Positions 1 to 5,124 of a stretch of 5,124 nucleotides of DNA are shown in pieces. The notes below the pieces were generated by a model that saw only the letters and a program-made list of their open reading frames with translations, had not been told where the DNA came from and did not search any database. The stretch comes from an uncultured Clostridium sp. (GTDB taxonomy: Bacteria; Bacillota; Clostridia; TANB77; CAG-508): positions 1-5,124 of the forward strand of contig CAMMLF010000120.1 of the NCBI GenBank assembly GCA_946497585.1, in the 5' to 3' direction. Positions within the stretch are counted from its first letter, which is position 1. Each line of letters starts with the position of its first letter. The position numbers and the translations under genes were made by a program.

Positions 1-26
1 TAAATATGAAAATTAAGCTAAATATA

Positions 27-55
27 TTGAAAAATTCGCATAAAACTGATATATT
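27..55 (+). promoter_or_regulatory. Candidate sigma-A promoter of the WG-repeat gene
   Basis: TTGAAA at 27-32 and TATATT at 50-55 are separated by 17 bases, close to the vegetative consensus. Transcription would start near 62, giving a leader of about 23 bases that contains the ribosome binding site. The surroundings are almost pure A/T, so a chance match is possible, but the spacing and the position directly ahead of the first gene support it. Confidence 0.5.
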
Positions 56-84
56 ATATATGAATATTAAAATCGGAGGTAAAT

Positions 85-1611
85 ATGTCTAATAGAGGTA
101 GAAGGTATGATGGAGAACCAAAACTAAATGTAAAAAAAGTACTAGCAGTATTAATCATACTAGCAGTTATTGTAATGTGTATAGTTCTTATAATTAGATT
201 TGCAACAGATGACAGTAGTACTGAAACAAAAGTAGTGGCTAATTCATACATTACAGTATTTTCAGGAGATAAATGGGGTGTAATAAATTCAAGAGGAGAA
301 ACAATTATTCAGCCAACTTATGATGATATGATTATAATTCCTGATCCTACAAAGGCAGTATTTATAGTTCAATCAGATGTGGATTTAGAAGCGGGCACAT
401 ATAATTCTAGGGCAATAAATGACAGTGGAGAAACTTTATTTACTTCTTACCAAAGAGTAGAAGCTTTGCAAAATATAGATTCAACTAATATGACAACTTA
501 TGATACTACAGCTTTAAAAGTATACAATGGTGAAAAATATGGATTAATAAATTTCAGCGGAACAGAAATTCTTACTCCTACTTATGATTCAATTACTCCT
601 CTATCTGGAGTTAGAAATAGCTTTGTTACAGTTAAAGACGGCTTATATGGTTTAGTAGATAATAGTGGAAATGTTATTATAGATAATTTATACTCAGAAA
701 TTACAAGCTTAACAGATAGATACGAAGATGGATATGTTGTAAGAGACCAAAATGGAAATTATGGTTTAATAAATTATAATAAACAACAAGTGTTAGAATG
801 CAAATATTCTGAAATAAAAAATGTTTGCGGAAATAATTTATATGTAGTTAGAGAAAATGGTAATTTAGAATTAATTAATGCAAATGGTGAGGTGCTAGTA
901 AATAGCGGATTTGATGACATTACTAGTATAGACAGTGGAAATGTAGTATTTATAAGAGACAATAAATATGGAGTTATGACATCGGACGGAACTGTATTAA
1001 TAGAACCAACTTATGATGAATTATCTTATGCATTCGATGGAAATTACATAGCTAAAAATGGCGATAACTATGGTATTATAAACACTTCAAATGAGACAAA
1101 GCTTGATTTTACATATAGTTATATTACATATATGTCAGATGAAAGTTTTATAGAGGCAGACAAAGCTGATGGCAATACTGACCTTTTAGACACATCTTTT
1201 AATGTGAAAGTTACAGGTATAGTATCTGAAATAAACACAAGCAAAGGATATGTAAAAGTTAGAGTAGATGGCGAAAACAAATATTATAACTTTAGATTAG
1301 AAGAAAGAACAGCACAGGACATATTCACAACAAATACTCTATTCTTATCAAGACAAAATGAAAAATATGGATATGTAAATAAAGAAGGTGTAGTAGTTGT
1401 TGATTACATTTATGATGATGCAACAGAGCAAAACGATTATGGATATGTAGCTGTAAAACAAAATGGCGTATGGGGAGCTTTAGACCAAAATGGAAATGTA
1501 GTAGTTACTCCTTCATACGAATTAGCACAAAATACTGTAATTAGCTTCATAGGAAAATGGCATTTGGCGCCAGATTTGAATGCGAATTATTATACTGATG
1601 TTAATGAATAA
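85..1611 (+). CDS. Membrane-anchored WG-repeat protein
   Basis: A 508-residue protein. Residues 1-18 are basic and hydrophilic, residues 19-37 form one hydrophobic segment followed by Arg38, and the rest is an acidic, Asn/Thr-rich domain. This layout fits an uncleaved signal anchor with the C-terminal domain outside the cell. That domain is built of WG (KWG) repeats of about 34-38 residues, each of the type W/Y-G-hydrophobic-hydrophobic-N-x-x-G followed by a P-x-Y-D/E-like turn. Clear aromatic-Gly pairs are at 64-65, 152-153, 188-189, 226-227, 295-296, 329-330, 428-429 and 463-464. Degenerate units lie near 106, 261, 364 and 400, so about 12 units may be present. WG repeats are thought to stack as beta structure and often mediate binding; the ligand here cannot be told. 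GGAGGT at 75-80 lies 4 bases before the ATG. The protein looks intact, ending in a non-repeat tail of about 20 residues. Confidence 0.88.
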   Translation: MSNRGRRYDGEPKLNVKKVLAVLIILAVIVMCIVLIIRFATDDSSTETKVVANSYITVFSGDKWGVINSRGETIIQPTYDDMIIIPDPTKAVFIVQSDVDLEAGTYNSRAINDSGETLFTSYQRVEALQNIDSTNMTTYDTTALKVYNGEKYGLINFSGTEILTPTYDSITPLSGVRNSFVTVKDGLYGLVDNSGNVIIDNLYSEITSLTDRYEDGYVVRDQNGNYGLINYNKQQVLECKYSEIKNVCGNNLYVVRENGNLELINANGEVLVNSGFDDITSIDSGNVVFIRDNKYGVMTSDGTVLIEPTYDELSYAFDGNYIAKNGDNYGIINTSNETKLDFTYSYITYMSDESFIEADKADGNTDLLDTSFNVKVTGIVSEINTSKGYVKVRVDGENKYYNFRLEERTAQDIFTTNTLFLSRQNEKYGYVNKEGVVVVDYIYDDATEQNDYGYVAVKQNGVWGALDQNGNVVVTPSYELAQNTVISFIGKWHLAPDLNANYYTDVNE

Positions 1612-1618
1612 ATTTTAA

Positions 1619-1770
1619 GAAAGTGGCAATATACATTTTTCTAAATTTACTTCCCGATTCGCTTTGCTTAGGCGCTCGCATGCTCACTTCGGCAATTTTA
1701 CTTAGTTATAGTTTAAATGCTCACGTTGCCTCAGGTCGCTAAATGTTTCAAAATGTATATTGCTATTTTT
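1619..1770 (+). repeat. Palindromic intergenic element, copy 1
   Basis: Bases 1619-1639 pair with 1750-1770 to form a stem of 21 pairs: mostly Watson-Crick with three G-T (G-U in RNA) pairs and no mismatches. The 110-base loop is visibly GC-richer than its surroundings and holds motifs such as ATTTACTTC, TTCGCTT, GCGCTCGCA and CACTTCG, all shared with copy 2 at 3034-3188. The right arm ends in a run of T, so the transcript of the WG-repeat gene could terminate here, although the A/U-rich stem and large loop are unlike a compact terminator. No convincing target-site duplication is visible. It could be a non-autonomous mobile repeat, a structured RNA element or an enlarged terminator. Confidence 0.7.
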
Positions 1771-1803
1771 ATAAAAAATATAAATAAATAAGGAGAACAA
1801 AAG

Positions 1804-2589
1804 ATGGAAGAAAAACGAATTTACAAAATAGTACCGATGATAGCAAATGAAAAAGAAATGTACAAATTTTATGAGTTTGTATTGAAAAAAGGGTATGAAA
1901 TAAAAGTTTTTAACAAAAAGAAAGACTCGCAATTTTACAAATATTTTCTCCCTTCAATAAGAGATTATATGTTTTGGACTTTCAATTTAGGAGATGATAA
2001 AAAGTTCAAAACAATGGATAAAGAAATGCAATCAGCTGTATGCAATAATTATTCTTGCACAATATTTGAAAAGGAAGAAATGCAAATTGTAGCTTTTAGT
2101 ACAGGAATAATATTTGTTGTTGGCAATGATACAAAAGAAGTTGAAAAAATAAAGAAATATGAAGGGCTATCAGATATTTCAAAAATAAATATTGATAGCG
2201 AGAAAGTCTATAAAGTAGAACTTACTAGTGAAGAAAATTTATATATCTATTTAATATGCTTATATAAATATGTAATGTTAAGTAAGCTAGATAAAGCAAT
2301 GGAGGACAAAGACTCTTTTGATAAAAATAGGAATGAGTTTGTAAAATTTGTACAGGAAATATATTCAAAAAAGATTACAGAAAATATAGCTGGAAATAAA
2401 ATTGCAAACGATTGGGAACAGAAATTGGGGTTAGATAAACTTTATATTTCGGTGGAAAATAGATTCGACTTGCTTTATAGAAATATTAAGTTAGATAGTC
2501 ATAATACAATGTTTAGAATTATAATTATTTTACTTGTTGTGCTAATTATAATCGGAACAATAAATTTGGGCAATTATTTGGCGTACTAA
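1804..2589 (+). CDS. Unrecognised protein with C-terminal membrane anchor
   Basis: A 261-residue protein I do not recognise with confidence. It has no N-terminal signal. Residues 1-235 are soluble, lysine-rich and charged, and include a hydrophobic stretch at about 97-107 (VAFSTGIIFVV) that looks like a buried beta strand. The only strong membrane segment is residues 239-255 near the end, leaving about six residues beyond it. This is the arrangement of a tail-anchored protein facing the cytoplasm. The charged helix ending in ENRFDLLYRNIKLDSHN just before the membrane segment faintly recalls the C-terminal region of the RMD1/DUF155 family; this is a memory-based suggestion only. AAGGAGA at 1790-1796 sits 7 bases before the ATG. 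A weak promoter-like pair, TTCAAA at 1747 and TATAAA at 1770, overlaps the right arm of the preceding repeat. The stop codon TAA lies inside a repeat fragment, so the natural C-terminus may have been altered. Confidence 0.75.
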   Translation: MEEKRIYKIVPMIANEKEMYKFYEFVLKKGYEIKVFNKKKDSQFYKYFLPSIRDYMFWTFNLGDDKKFKTMDKEMQSAVCNNYSCTIFEKEEMQIVAFSTGIIFVVGNDTKEVEKIKKYEGLSDISKINIDSEKVYKVELTSEENLYIYLICLYKYVMLSKLDKAMEDKDSFDKNRNEFVKFVQEIYSKKITENIAGNKIANDWEQKLGLDKLYISVENRFDLLYRNIKLDSHNTMFRIIIILLVVLIIIGTINLGNYLAY

Positions 2590-2616
2590 ATGCTCACGTT
2601 CCCTCAGGTCGCTAAA
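2587..2616 (+). repeat. Truncated copy of the intergenic element
   Basis: These 30 bases match 1714-1743 of element copy 1 with a single difference (2601 against 1728). The following CGCTAAAAGCTC (2610-2621) instead matches copy 2 at 3155-3166. No left arm or closing stem can be found, so this is a fragment of the right half. A weaker resemblance (GGCAATT at 2569-2575 and 1691-1697) suggests homology could reach back into the end of the upstream gene. The fragment supplies that gene's TAA stop. Confidence 0.75.
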
Positions 2617-2649
2617 AGCTCAAAATTATTAAATATTAGATTAAAAAGT

Positions 2650-2655
2650 AGAGGA
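2650..2655 (+). promoter_or_regulatory. Ribosome binding site that sets the acpS start
   Basis: AGAGGA lies 6 bases before the ATG at 2662. No comparable site precedes the earlier in-frame ATG at 2590, which sits directly against the previous stop codon within a repeat fragment. This supports starting acpS at 2662. Confidence 0.65.
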
Positions 2656-2661
2656 ATTTTT

Positions 2662-3030
2662 ATGGACGTAAAGATAGGTACTGATATTATTGAGGTTGCT
2701 AGGATACAGGAAAGCATTGAAAATCTCGGTGATAAGTTTTTAAACCGTGTTTTTACAGCTAGAGAAATAGCTTATTGTGAAAGCAAAAAGGCTACTAAAT
2801 ATGAACATTATGCTGCAAGATTTGCTGCAAAAGAGGCGATTTTTAAAGCAATTTCTCCTTTGCTAGAAGATAAATTTAGTATAGCTTGGACCGATGTGGA
2901 AGTCTTAAATAACGAGCAAGGTAGACCATGTGTAGTTTTTTTAAAAGACGATTTAAAAAACATAAATATAGATATGAGTTTATCACATATTAAAGATTTA
3001 GCTATTGCAACTGCTATATTAATACCATAA
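2662..3030 (+). CDS. acpS: Holo-[acyl-carrier-protein] synthase (AcpS)
   Basis: AcpS moves the 4'-phosphopantetheine group from coenzyme A onto a serine of apo-acyl carrier protein, activating it for fatty-acid synthesis; it is a cytoplasmic, magnesium-dependent trimer. The 122-residue product has the usual family length. It begins with the hallmark IGTDIIEVARIQ, whose Asp8 is a magnesium ligand, followed by FTAREIAYC (31-39) and RFAAKEAIFKA (53-63), whose Glu58 is the second acidic ligand. It ends with the conserved SLSH (106-109) and a hydrophobic strand. An in-frame ATG at 2590 would add 24 residues, but those are encoded mostly by a repeat fragment, resemble nothing in AcpS and lack a ribosome binding site, so 2662 is chosen. 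The gene lies 72 bases after the previous gene and may be cotranscribed with it, since no clear promoter is visible between them. Confidence 0.96.
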   Translation: MDVKIGTDIIEVARIQESIENLGDKFLNRVFTAREIAYCESKKATKYEHYAARFAAKEAIFKAISPLLEDKFSIAWTDVEVLNNEQGRPCVVFLKDDLKNINIDMSLSHIKDLAIATAILIP

Positions 3031-3033
3031 AAG

Positions 3034-3188
3034 TATAAGTTTCAATATATATTCTTCCGCATTTACTTCGCGGTTCGCTTGCGCTCAGCGCTCGCACGCT
3101 TCACTTCGCAGTTAATACGTATTACAAGTAATAAATACATCTCCTGCTTTCGTTCGCTAAAAGCTCTAGAATACATATTGAAACTATA
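3034..3188 (+). repeat. Palindromic intergenic element, copy 2
   Basis: Bases 3039-3055 pair with 3168-3184 with one A-C mismatch. One further pair at 3038 and, past a bulged A at 3037, three more bring the ends to 3034 and 3188. The 112-base loop is the same size as in copy 1 and aligns with it in its left half: ATTTACTTC, CGGTTCGCTTGCG, GCGCTCGCA, CACTTCGCA. It ends in TTCGCTAAAAGCTC. A perfect 12-base palindrome, TAATACGTATTA, sits mid-loop at 3113-3124. No T-run follows the right arm, so termination is less likely than for copy 1. The element starts 3 bases after the acpS stop and ends 38 bases before tatD. Confidence 0.7.
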
Positions 3189-3214
3189 AAATGAATAGTA
3201 ACAAATAGTTACAA

Positions 3215-3220
3215 GAAAGG
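3215..3220 (+). promoter_or_regulatory. Ribosome binding site that sets the tatD start
   Basis: GAAAGG ends 6 bases before the ATG at 3227 but only 3 bases before the in-frame TTG at 3224, so the ATG is preferred. A small perfect inverted repeat, GTAAC-AAATA-GTTAC (3198-3212), lies just upstream; its role is unknown. Confidence 0.55.
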
Positions 3221-3226
3221 ATTTTG

Positions 3227-4141
3227 ATGGAATTTTTTGATTCACATGCACACTATGATGACGCTAGATTTGATGATGAAAGAGATAAATTAATAGAAGA
3301 TGTTTATAAATCAGGTGTAACAAGAATTATTAGCGCAGGATACAGCTTAGAAGGAAGCATAAAAAGCTTAGAACTTTCTAGCAAATATGATTATATATAT
3401 TCAACTGTTGGCATATCTCCAAATGATTTAATTGAAAGAAATGCTATAAGCAATAATGTGAACTTAGAAAAGGCTGAAAGTATTTCTGAAAACAAAGAAA
3501 AAAGCTTTCCACAAAAAGATGAAAAAATGTGGAAATTAAATGAGAAAAATGGTTTACAAGTAAGCAAAGAAACGTGGAAACAAAATATAGAAGAAATAGA
3601 TAAATTGATTAGTACAAATTTGACTTCAAAACGAATTGTGGCAGTTGGAGAGATTGGATTTGATTATCATTATGATACAGACAAAAAAATTCAATATGAG
3701 GCATTCTCAAAGCAAATAGACATAGCTAACAAATATGATTTACCTATAGTAATTCATACTAGAGATGCAGTAATGGATACTTTGACAATGTTAAAAGAAC
3801 ATCCAGTAAACAAAAAAGGAGTATTTCATTGTTGCCCATTAAATAGAGAACTTGTAAAAGAAGCACTAAAGCTTGGATTTTACATATCTATGGCTGGACC
3901 TGTAACTTTTAAAAACTCAAAGAATGCAAATGAAATAATAGAAATGTGCTCAATGGATAAAATTTTAATAGAAACTGATAGCCCATACTTAGCACCAGAG
4001 CCTGTTAGAGGTACAAGAAATGACTCAAGAAATTTGAAGTATATTGCACAAAAAATAGCCAGTGTAAAAGGTATGGCTATCGAAGAAGTAGCAAAAGCTA
4101 CGTATGAAAATACAATGAGGTGCTTTAATATAGATAATTAA
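3227..4141 (+). CDS. tatD: TatD-family metal-dependent hydrolase (DNase-like)
   Basis: TatD proteins are cytoplasmic TIM-barrel metallo-hydrolases of the amidohydrolase superfamily; characterised members act as 3'-5' DNases or quality-control nucleases. The substrate here is inferred from family only. All expected metal-site residues are visible: the DSHAH motif (His7, His9), Glu142 in VGEIGFDYH, His177 in VIHTRDA, His201 in FHCCP and Asp251 in ETDSPYLAPEP, followed by RGTRNDSRNL. The product has 304 residues against about 255-265 usual for TatD. The excess is a lysine-rich, polar insertion at about residues 69-119, between the VGISPND strand end (61-67) and the helix preceding VAVGEIG. It looks in frame and not disruptive. 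A TTG codon at 3224 could add one residue. The gene follows acpS by 196 bases filled by repeat copy 2, and TTGAAA at 3178-3183 might be a -35 box without a convincing -10. Confidence 0.93.
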   Translation: MEFFDSHAHYDDARFDDERDKLIEDVYKSGVTRIISAGYSLEGSIKSLELSSKYDYIYSTVGISPNDLIERNAISNNVNLEKAESISENKEKSFPQKDEKMWKLNEKNGLQVSKETWKQNIEEIDKLISTNLTSKRIVAVGEIGFDYHYDTDKKIQYEAFSKQIDIANKYDLPIVIHTRDAVMDTLTMLKEHPVNKKGVFHCCPLNRELVKEALKLGFYISMAGPVTFKNSKNANEIIEMCSMDKILIETDSPYLAPEPVRGTRNDSRNLKYIAQKIASVKGMAIEEVAKATYENTMRCFNIDN

Positions 4142-4160
4142 TTAAAGTATAGATTTTCAG

Positions 4161-4363
4161 TTTGGGGACGGTCCTAAATTGAAAAAATTGGCAAATGTTA
4201 AATGGGATGGTCCTAAATTGAAAAAATTGCTTATGCCAAACAATATATCTATTTTCACATTCTCGGCGCGGGTCGCTGTTTGCTCCAGCTTGAGAATGAA
4301 AAATAGACATATTGCTTTGGCTTTTTAAATTTTAAAAATTTTCGATTTAGGTCCGTCCCCAAA
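4161..4363 (+). repeat. Nested palindromic element with GGGGACGG-type inverted ends
   Basis: The outer arms 4161-4185 and 4339-4363 are inverted copies over 25 bases, with one mismatch and one G-T pair, and begin TTTGGGGACGG. Inside the left end, 4165-4190 is repeated at 4204-4229 (25 of 26 identical, 39-base period), so either unit could pair with the right arm. The centre is a second, independent long hairpin at 4235-4321. The element fills most of the gap between the convergent tatD and lemA genes, ending 13 bases from the lemA stop. The GGGGACGG end motif resembles, from memory, sequences near IS200-like Y1/REP-associated transposases in Bacillota. No transposase is encoded here, so this would be a non-autonomous copy. 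Confidence 0.75.
4235..4326 (+). terminator. Long hairpin with T-run, probable tatD terminator
   Basis: GCCAAA-CAATATATCTATTTT (4235-4255) pairs with 4300-4321, interrupted by one mismatch and a bulged C at 4315. CATTCTC (4258-4264) pairs with GAGAATG (4292-4298). In all about 27 base pairs form around a 27-base loop that contains GGTCGCT, also found in element copy 1. TTTTT at 4322-4326 follows directly, which suits intrinsic termination of rightward tatD transcripts. The stem is much longer than a typical terminator. On the other strand the T-rich stretch after the stem is further away, so a role in terminating lemA is less certain. Confidence 0.6.
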
Positions 4364-4376
4364 GTAAAATCAAATA

Positions 4377-4928
4377 TTAAAATTCAACTTTTACAGCTTT
4401 TTTAGCCTCATCATTATCTACATTAAATAATGTAGAAGCTTTAAATCCAAACATACCAGCTACTAAGTTAGATGGGAAAGTCTCTAATTTTGTGTTGTAC
4501 ATTGTAACTGTATCATTGTAAAATTGACGAGAGTAAGATATTTTATTTTCTGTATCTGATAATTCTGCTTGTAAATTATTAAAAGATTGGTCTGCTTTTA
4601 AGTTAGGGTAATTTTCAGCTACAGCCATAATAGTTTTTAAAGTTTCTGTAAGCTGTCCTTCTAACTCAGCTTTTTGTTCAACTGTTTTAGCATCTGCCCA
4701 TGAAGAACGTAAGTCTGTTACTTTTGTAAGTGTTTCTTGTTCATGAGTCATATATCCTTTTACAGTTTCTACTAGATTAGGTATTAAGTCAAATCTTCTT
4801 TGTAATTGAACATCAATTTGACTCCAAGCATTTTGAACACGTTGTCTTAATGTTACTAATTGGTTGTATATAACAATTAGTACAATTGCAATAACGACAA
4901 CGATGGCTAATATTATCCAACCTATCAT
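4377..4928 (-). CDS. lemA: LemA family membrane protein
   Basis: A 183-residue protein, the normal length for the LemA family, whose biochemical function is not established. Residues 2-20 form one hydrophobic segment, and the remainder is a helical, coiled-coil-like domain usually placed outside the cytoplasm. Family signatures are clear: YNQLVTLRQRVQNAWSQID (21-39), QLQRRFDLIPNLVETVKGY (41-59), AENYPNLKA (104-112), LSDTENKIS (123-131), RQFYNDTVTMYN (134-145) and the terminal FP...FGF and F-x-V elements (151-170). AAGGAGG at 4934-4940 lies 5 bases before the ATG. The gene stands alone on this strand, convergent with tatD, and has its own candidate promoter at 5002-5030. LemA is often paired with a TPM-domain or HtpX-like protein; no such partner is seen within the window. 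Confidence 0.95.
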   Translation of the reverse strand: MIGWIILAIVVVIAIVLIVIYNQLVTLRQRVQNAWSQIDVQLQRRFDLIPNLVETVKGYMTHEQETLTKVTDLRSSWADAKTVEQKAELEGQLTETLKTIMAVAENYPNLKADQSFNNLQAELSDTENKISYSRQFYNDTVTMYNTKLETFPSNLVAGMFGFKASTLFNVDNDEAKKAVKVEF

Positions 4929-4952
4929 AATATCCTCCTTTAAAATAAATTA

Positions 4953-4983
4953 ATATTGTACATAATAGTATTTTATGCAATAT
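4953..4983 (-). promoter_or_regulatory. Hairpin in the lemA leader
   Basis: In the leftward transcript, ATATTG-CATAA (4983-4973) can pair with TTATG-TA-CAATAT (4965-4953). This gives 11 base pairs with a two-base bulge and a 7-base loop. It lies between the predicted transcription start and the ribosome binding site at 4934-4940. In such AT-rich sequence it may be coincidental; alternatively it could stabilise the mRNA or be a protein-binding palindrome. Confidence 0.3.
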
Positions 4984-5001
4984 ATTCATTAATATAATAA
5001 T

Positions 5002-5030
5002 AATATACCACAGTATGCAAGATTTTACAA
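5002..5030 (-). promoter_or_regulatory. Candidate promoter of lemA
   Basis: Read on the minus strand, TTGTAA (5030-5025) and TATATT (5007-5002) are separated by 17 bases, a good vegetative promoter match. Transcription would start near 4995, leaving a leader of about 67 bases. The -35 box is part of the TTTTACAA arm that borders the GGGGACGGTC motif at 5032. Confidence 0.45.
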
Positions 5031-5053
5031 TGGGGACGGTCTTTTTTGTAAAA
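5023..5053. repeat. Isolated GGGGACGGTC repeat unit in a small hairpin
   Basis: GGGGACGGTC at 5032-5041 is the same motif as the ends of the element at 4161-4363. Here it sits between TTTTACAA (5023-5030) and its inverse TTGTAAAA (5046-5053), making an 8-base-pair stem around 15 bases. A solo unit of this kind fits a REP-like or solo transposon end, but only one arm is present and the assignment is from memory of similar motifs. Confidence 0.5.
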
Positions 5054-5107
5054 AAATTTTAAATTAGTGTCGGATTTTAAACACTTTTTAATAATCAAAA
5101 ATTTTGT

Positions 5108-5124
5108 AAGCATTCAAAATGCTT
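5108..5124. other. Short perfect hairpin at the window edge
   Basis: AAGCATT and AATGCTT form a 7-base-pair stem around a CAA loop, running to the last base of the window. On the minus strand it is followed by a T-rich stretch, so it could terminate a leftward gene lying beyond the edge. The sequence on the right side is not visible, so this stays open. Confidence 0.3.

Noticed and set aside
774..962. Minus-strand open frame within the WG-repeat gene
   Set aside because: It is wholly antisense to a well-supported repeat protein and shows no recognisable domain.
1645..1695. GC-richer loop as a possible tRNA or known riboswitch
   Set aside because: No cloverleaf, anticodon arm or recognisable aptamer motif could be found, and it lies mostly downstream of genes.
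1702..1932. Minus-strand open frame of 76 codons over repeat copy 1 and the next gene
   Set aside because: It is Phe/Tyr-rich low-complexity translation antisense to an AT-rich gene, has no ribosome binding site and overlaps a better-supported gene.
3224..3226. TTG start for tatD one codon upstream
   Set aside because: It is only 3 bases from the ribosome binding site, while the adjacent ATG has better spacing.
3063..3251. Minus-strand open frame over repeat copy 2
   Set aside because: It is formed by the palindromic repeat and the tatD start. Its composition is not protein-like and no translation signal is visible.
4165..4229. Possible CRISPR-like array from the two 26-base direct repeats
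   Set aside because: There are only two units with a 13-base spacer, and their sequence is the element's end motif; no cas genes are present.
4125..4310. Minus-strand open frame over the nested palindrome
   Set aside because: Its repeated FFQFRT-type peptides simply mirror the 39-base DNA direct repeat, so it is repeat DNA rather than a gene.

Overview
The window is very AT-rich, with strong GGAGG-type ribosome binding sites, standard-code genes (TGG for Trp, no in-frame TGA) and short gene gaps. This points to a low-GC Bacillota chromosome, most likely an uncultured gut-type Clostridia. That placement is inferred from composition and gene style, not from a marker gene. There are no rRNA, tRNA or CRISPR features and no transposase gene.

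Layout: four genes read rightward. They are a membrane-anchored WG-repeat protein (85-1611), an unrecognised protein with a C-terminal membrane anchor (1804-2589), holo-ACP synthase acpS (2662-3030) and a TatD-family metal-dependent hydrolase (3227-4141). A convergent lemA gene reads leftward (4377-4928). The genes do not form one obvious pathway. acpS (fatty-acid carrier activation) and tatD are housekeeping genes, while the WG-repeat, tail-anchored and LemA proteins are all predicted membrane-attached proteins of poorly known role.

The most unusual content lies between the genes. Two elements of about 150 bp (1619-1770 and 3034-3188) share a GC-richer core of nearly the same length (110 and 112 nt). 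Each is closed by long self-complementary arms whose sequences differ between the copies but still pair within each copy. A 30-nt piece of the same family (2587-2616) supplies the stop codon of the unrecognised gene and an ATG that falsely extends acpS. The convergent tatD/lemA gap holds a nested double palindrome (4161-4363). Its outer arms carry a GGGGACGG motif, and its inner hairpin of about 27 bp ends in TTTTT, so it probably acts as a terminator. A further GGGGACGG copy lies at 5032, just upstream of the lemA promoter.

I see no new defence, biosynthetic or signalling system. What deserves follow-up is the family of palindromic intergenic elements.
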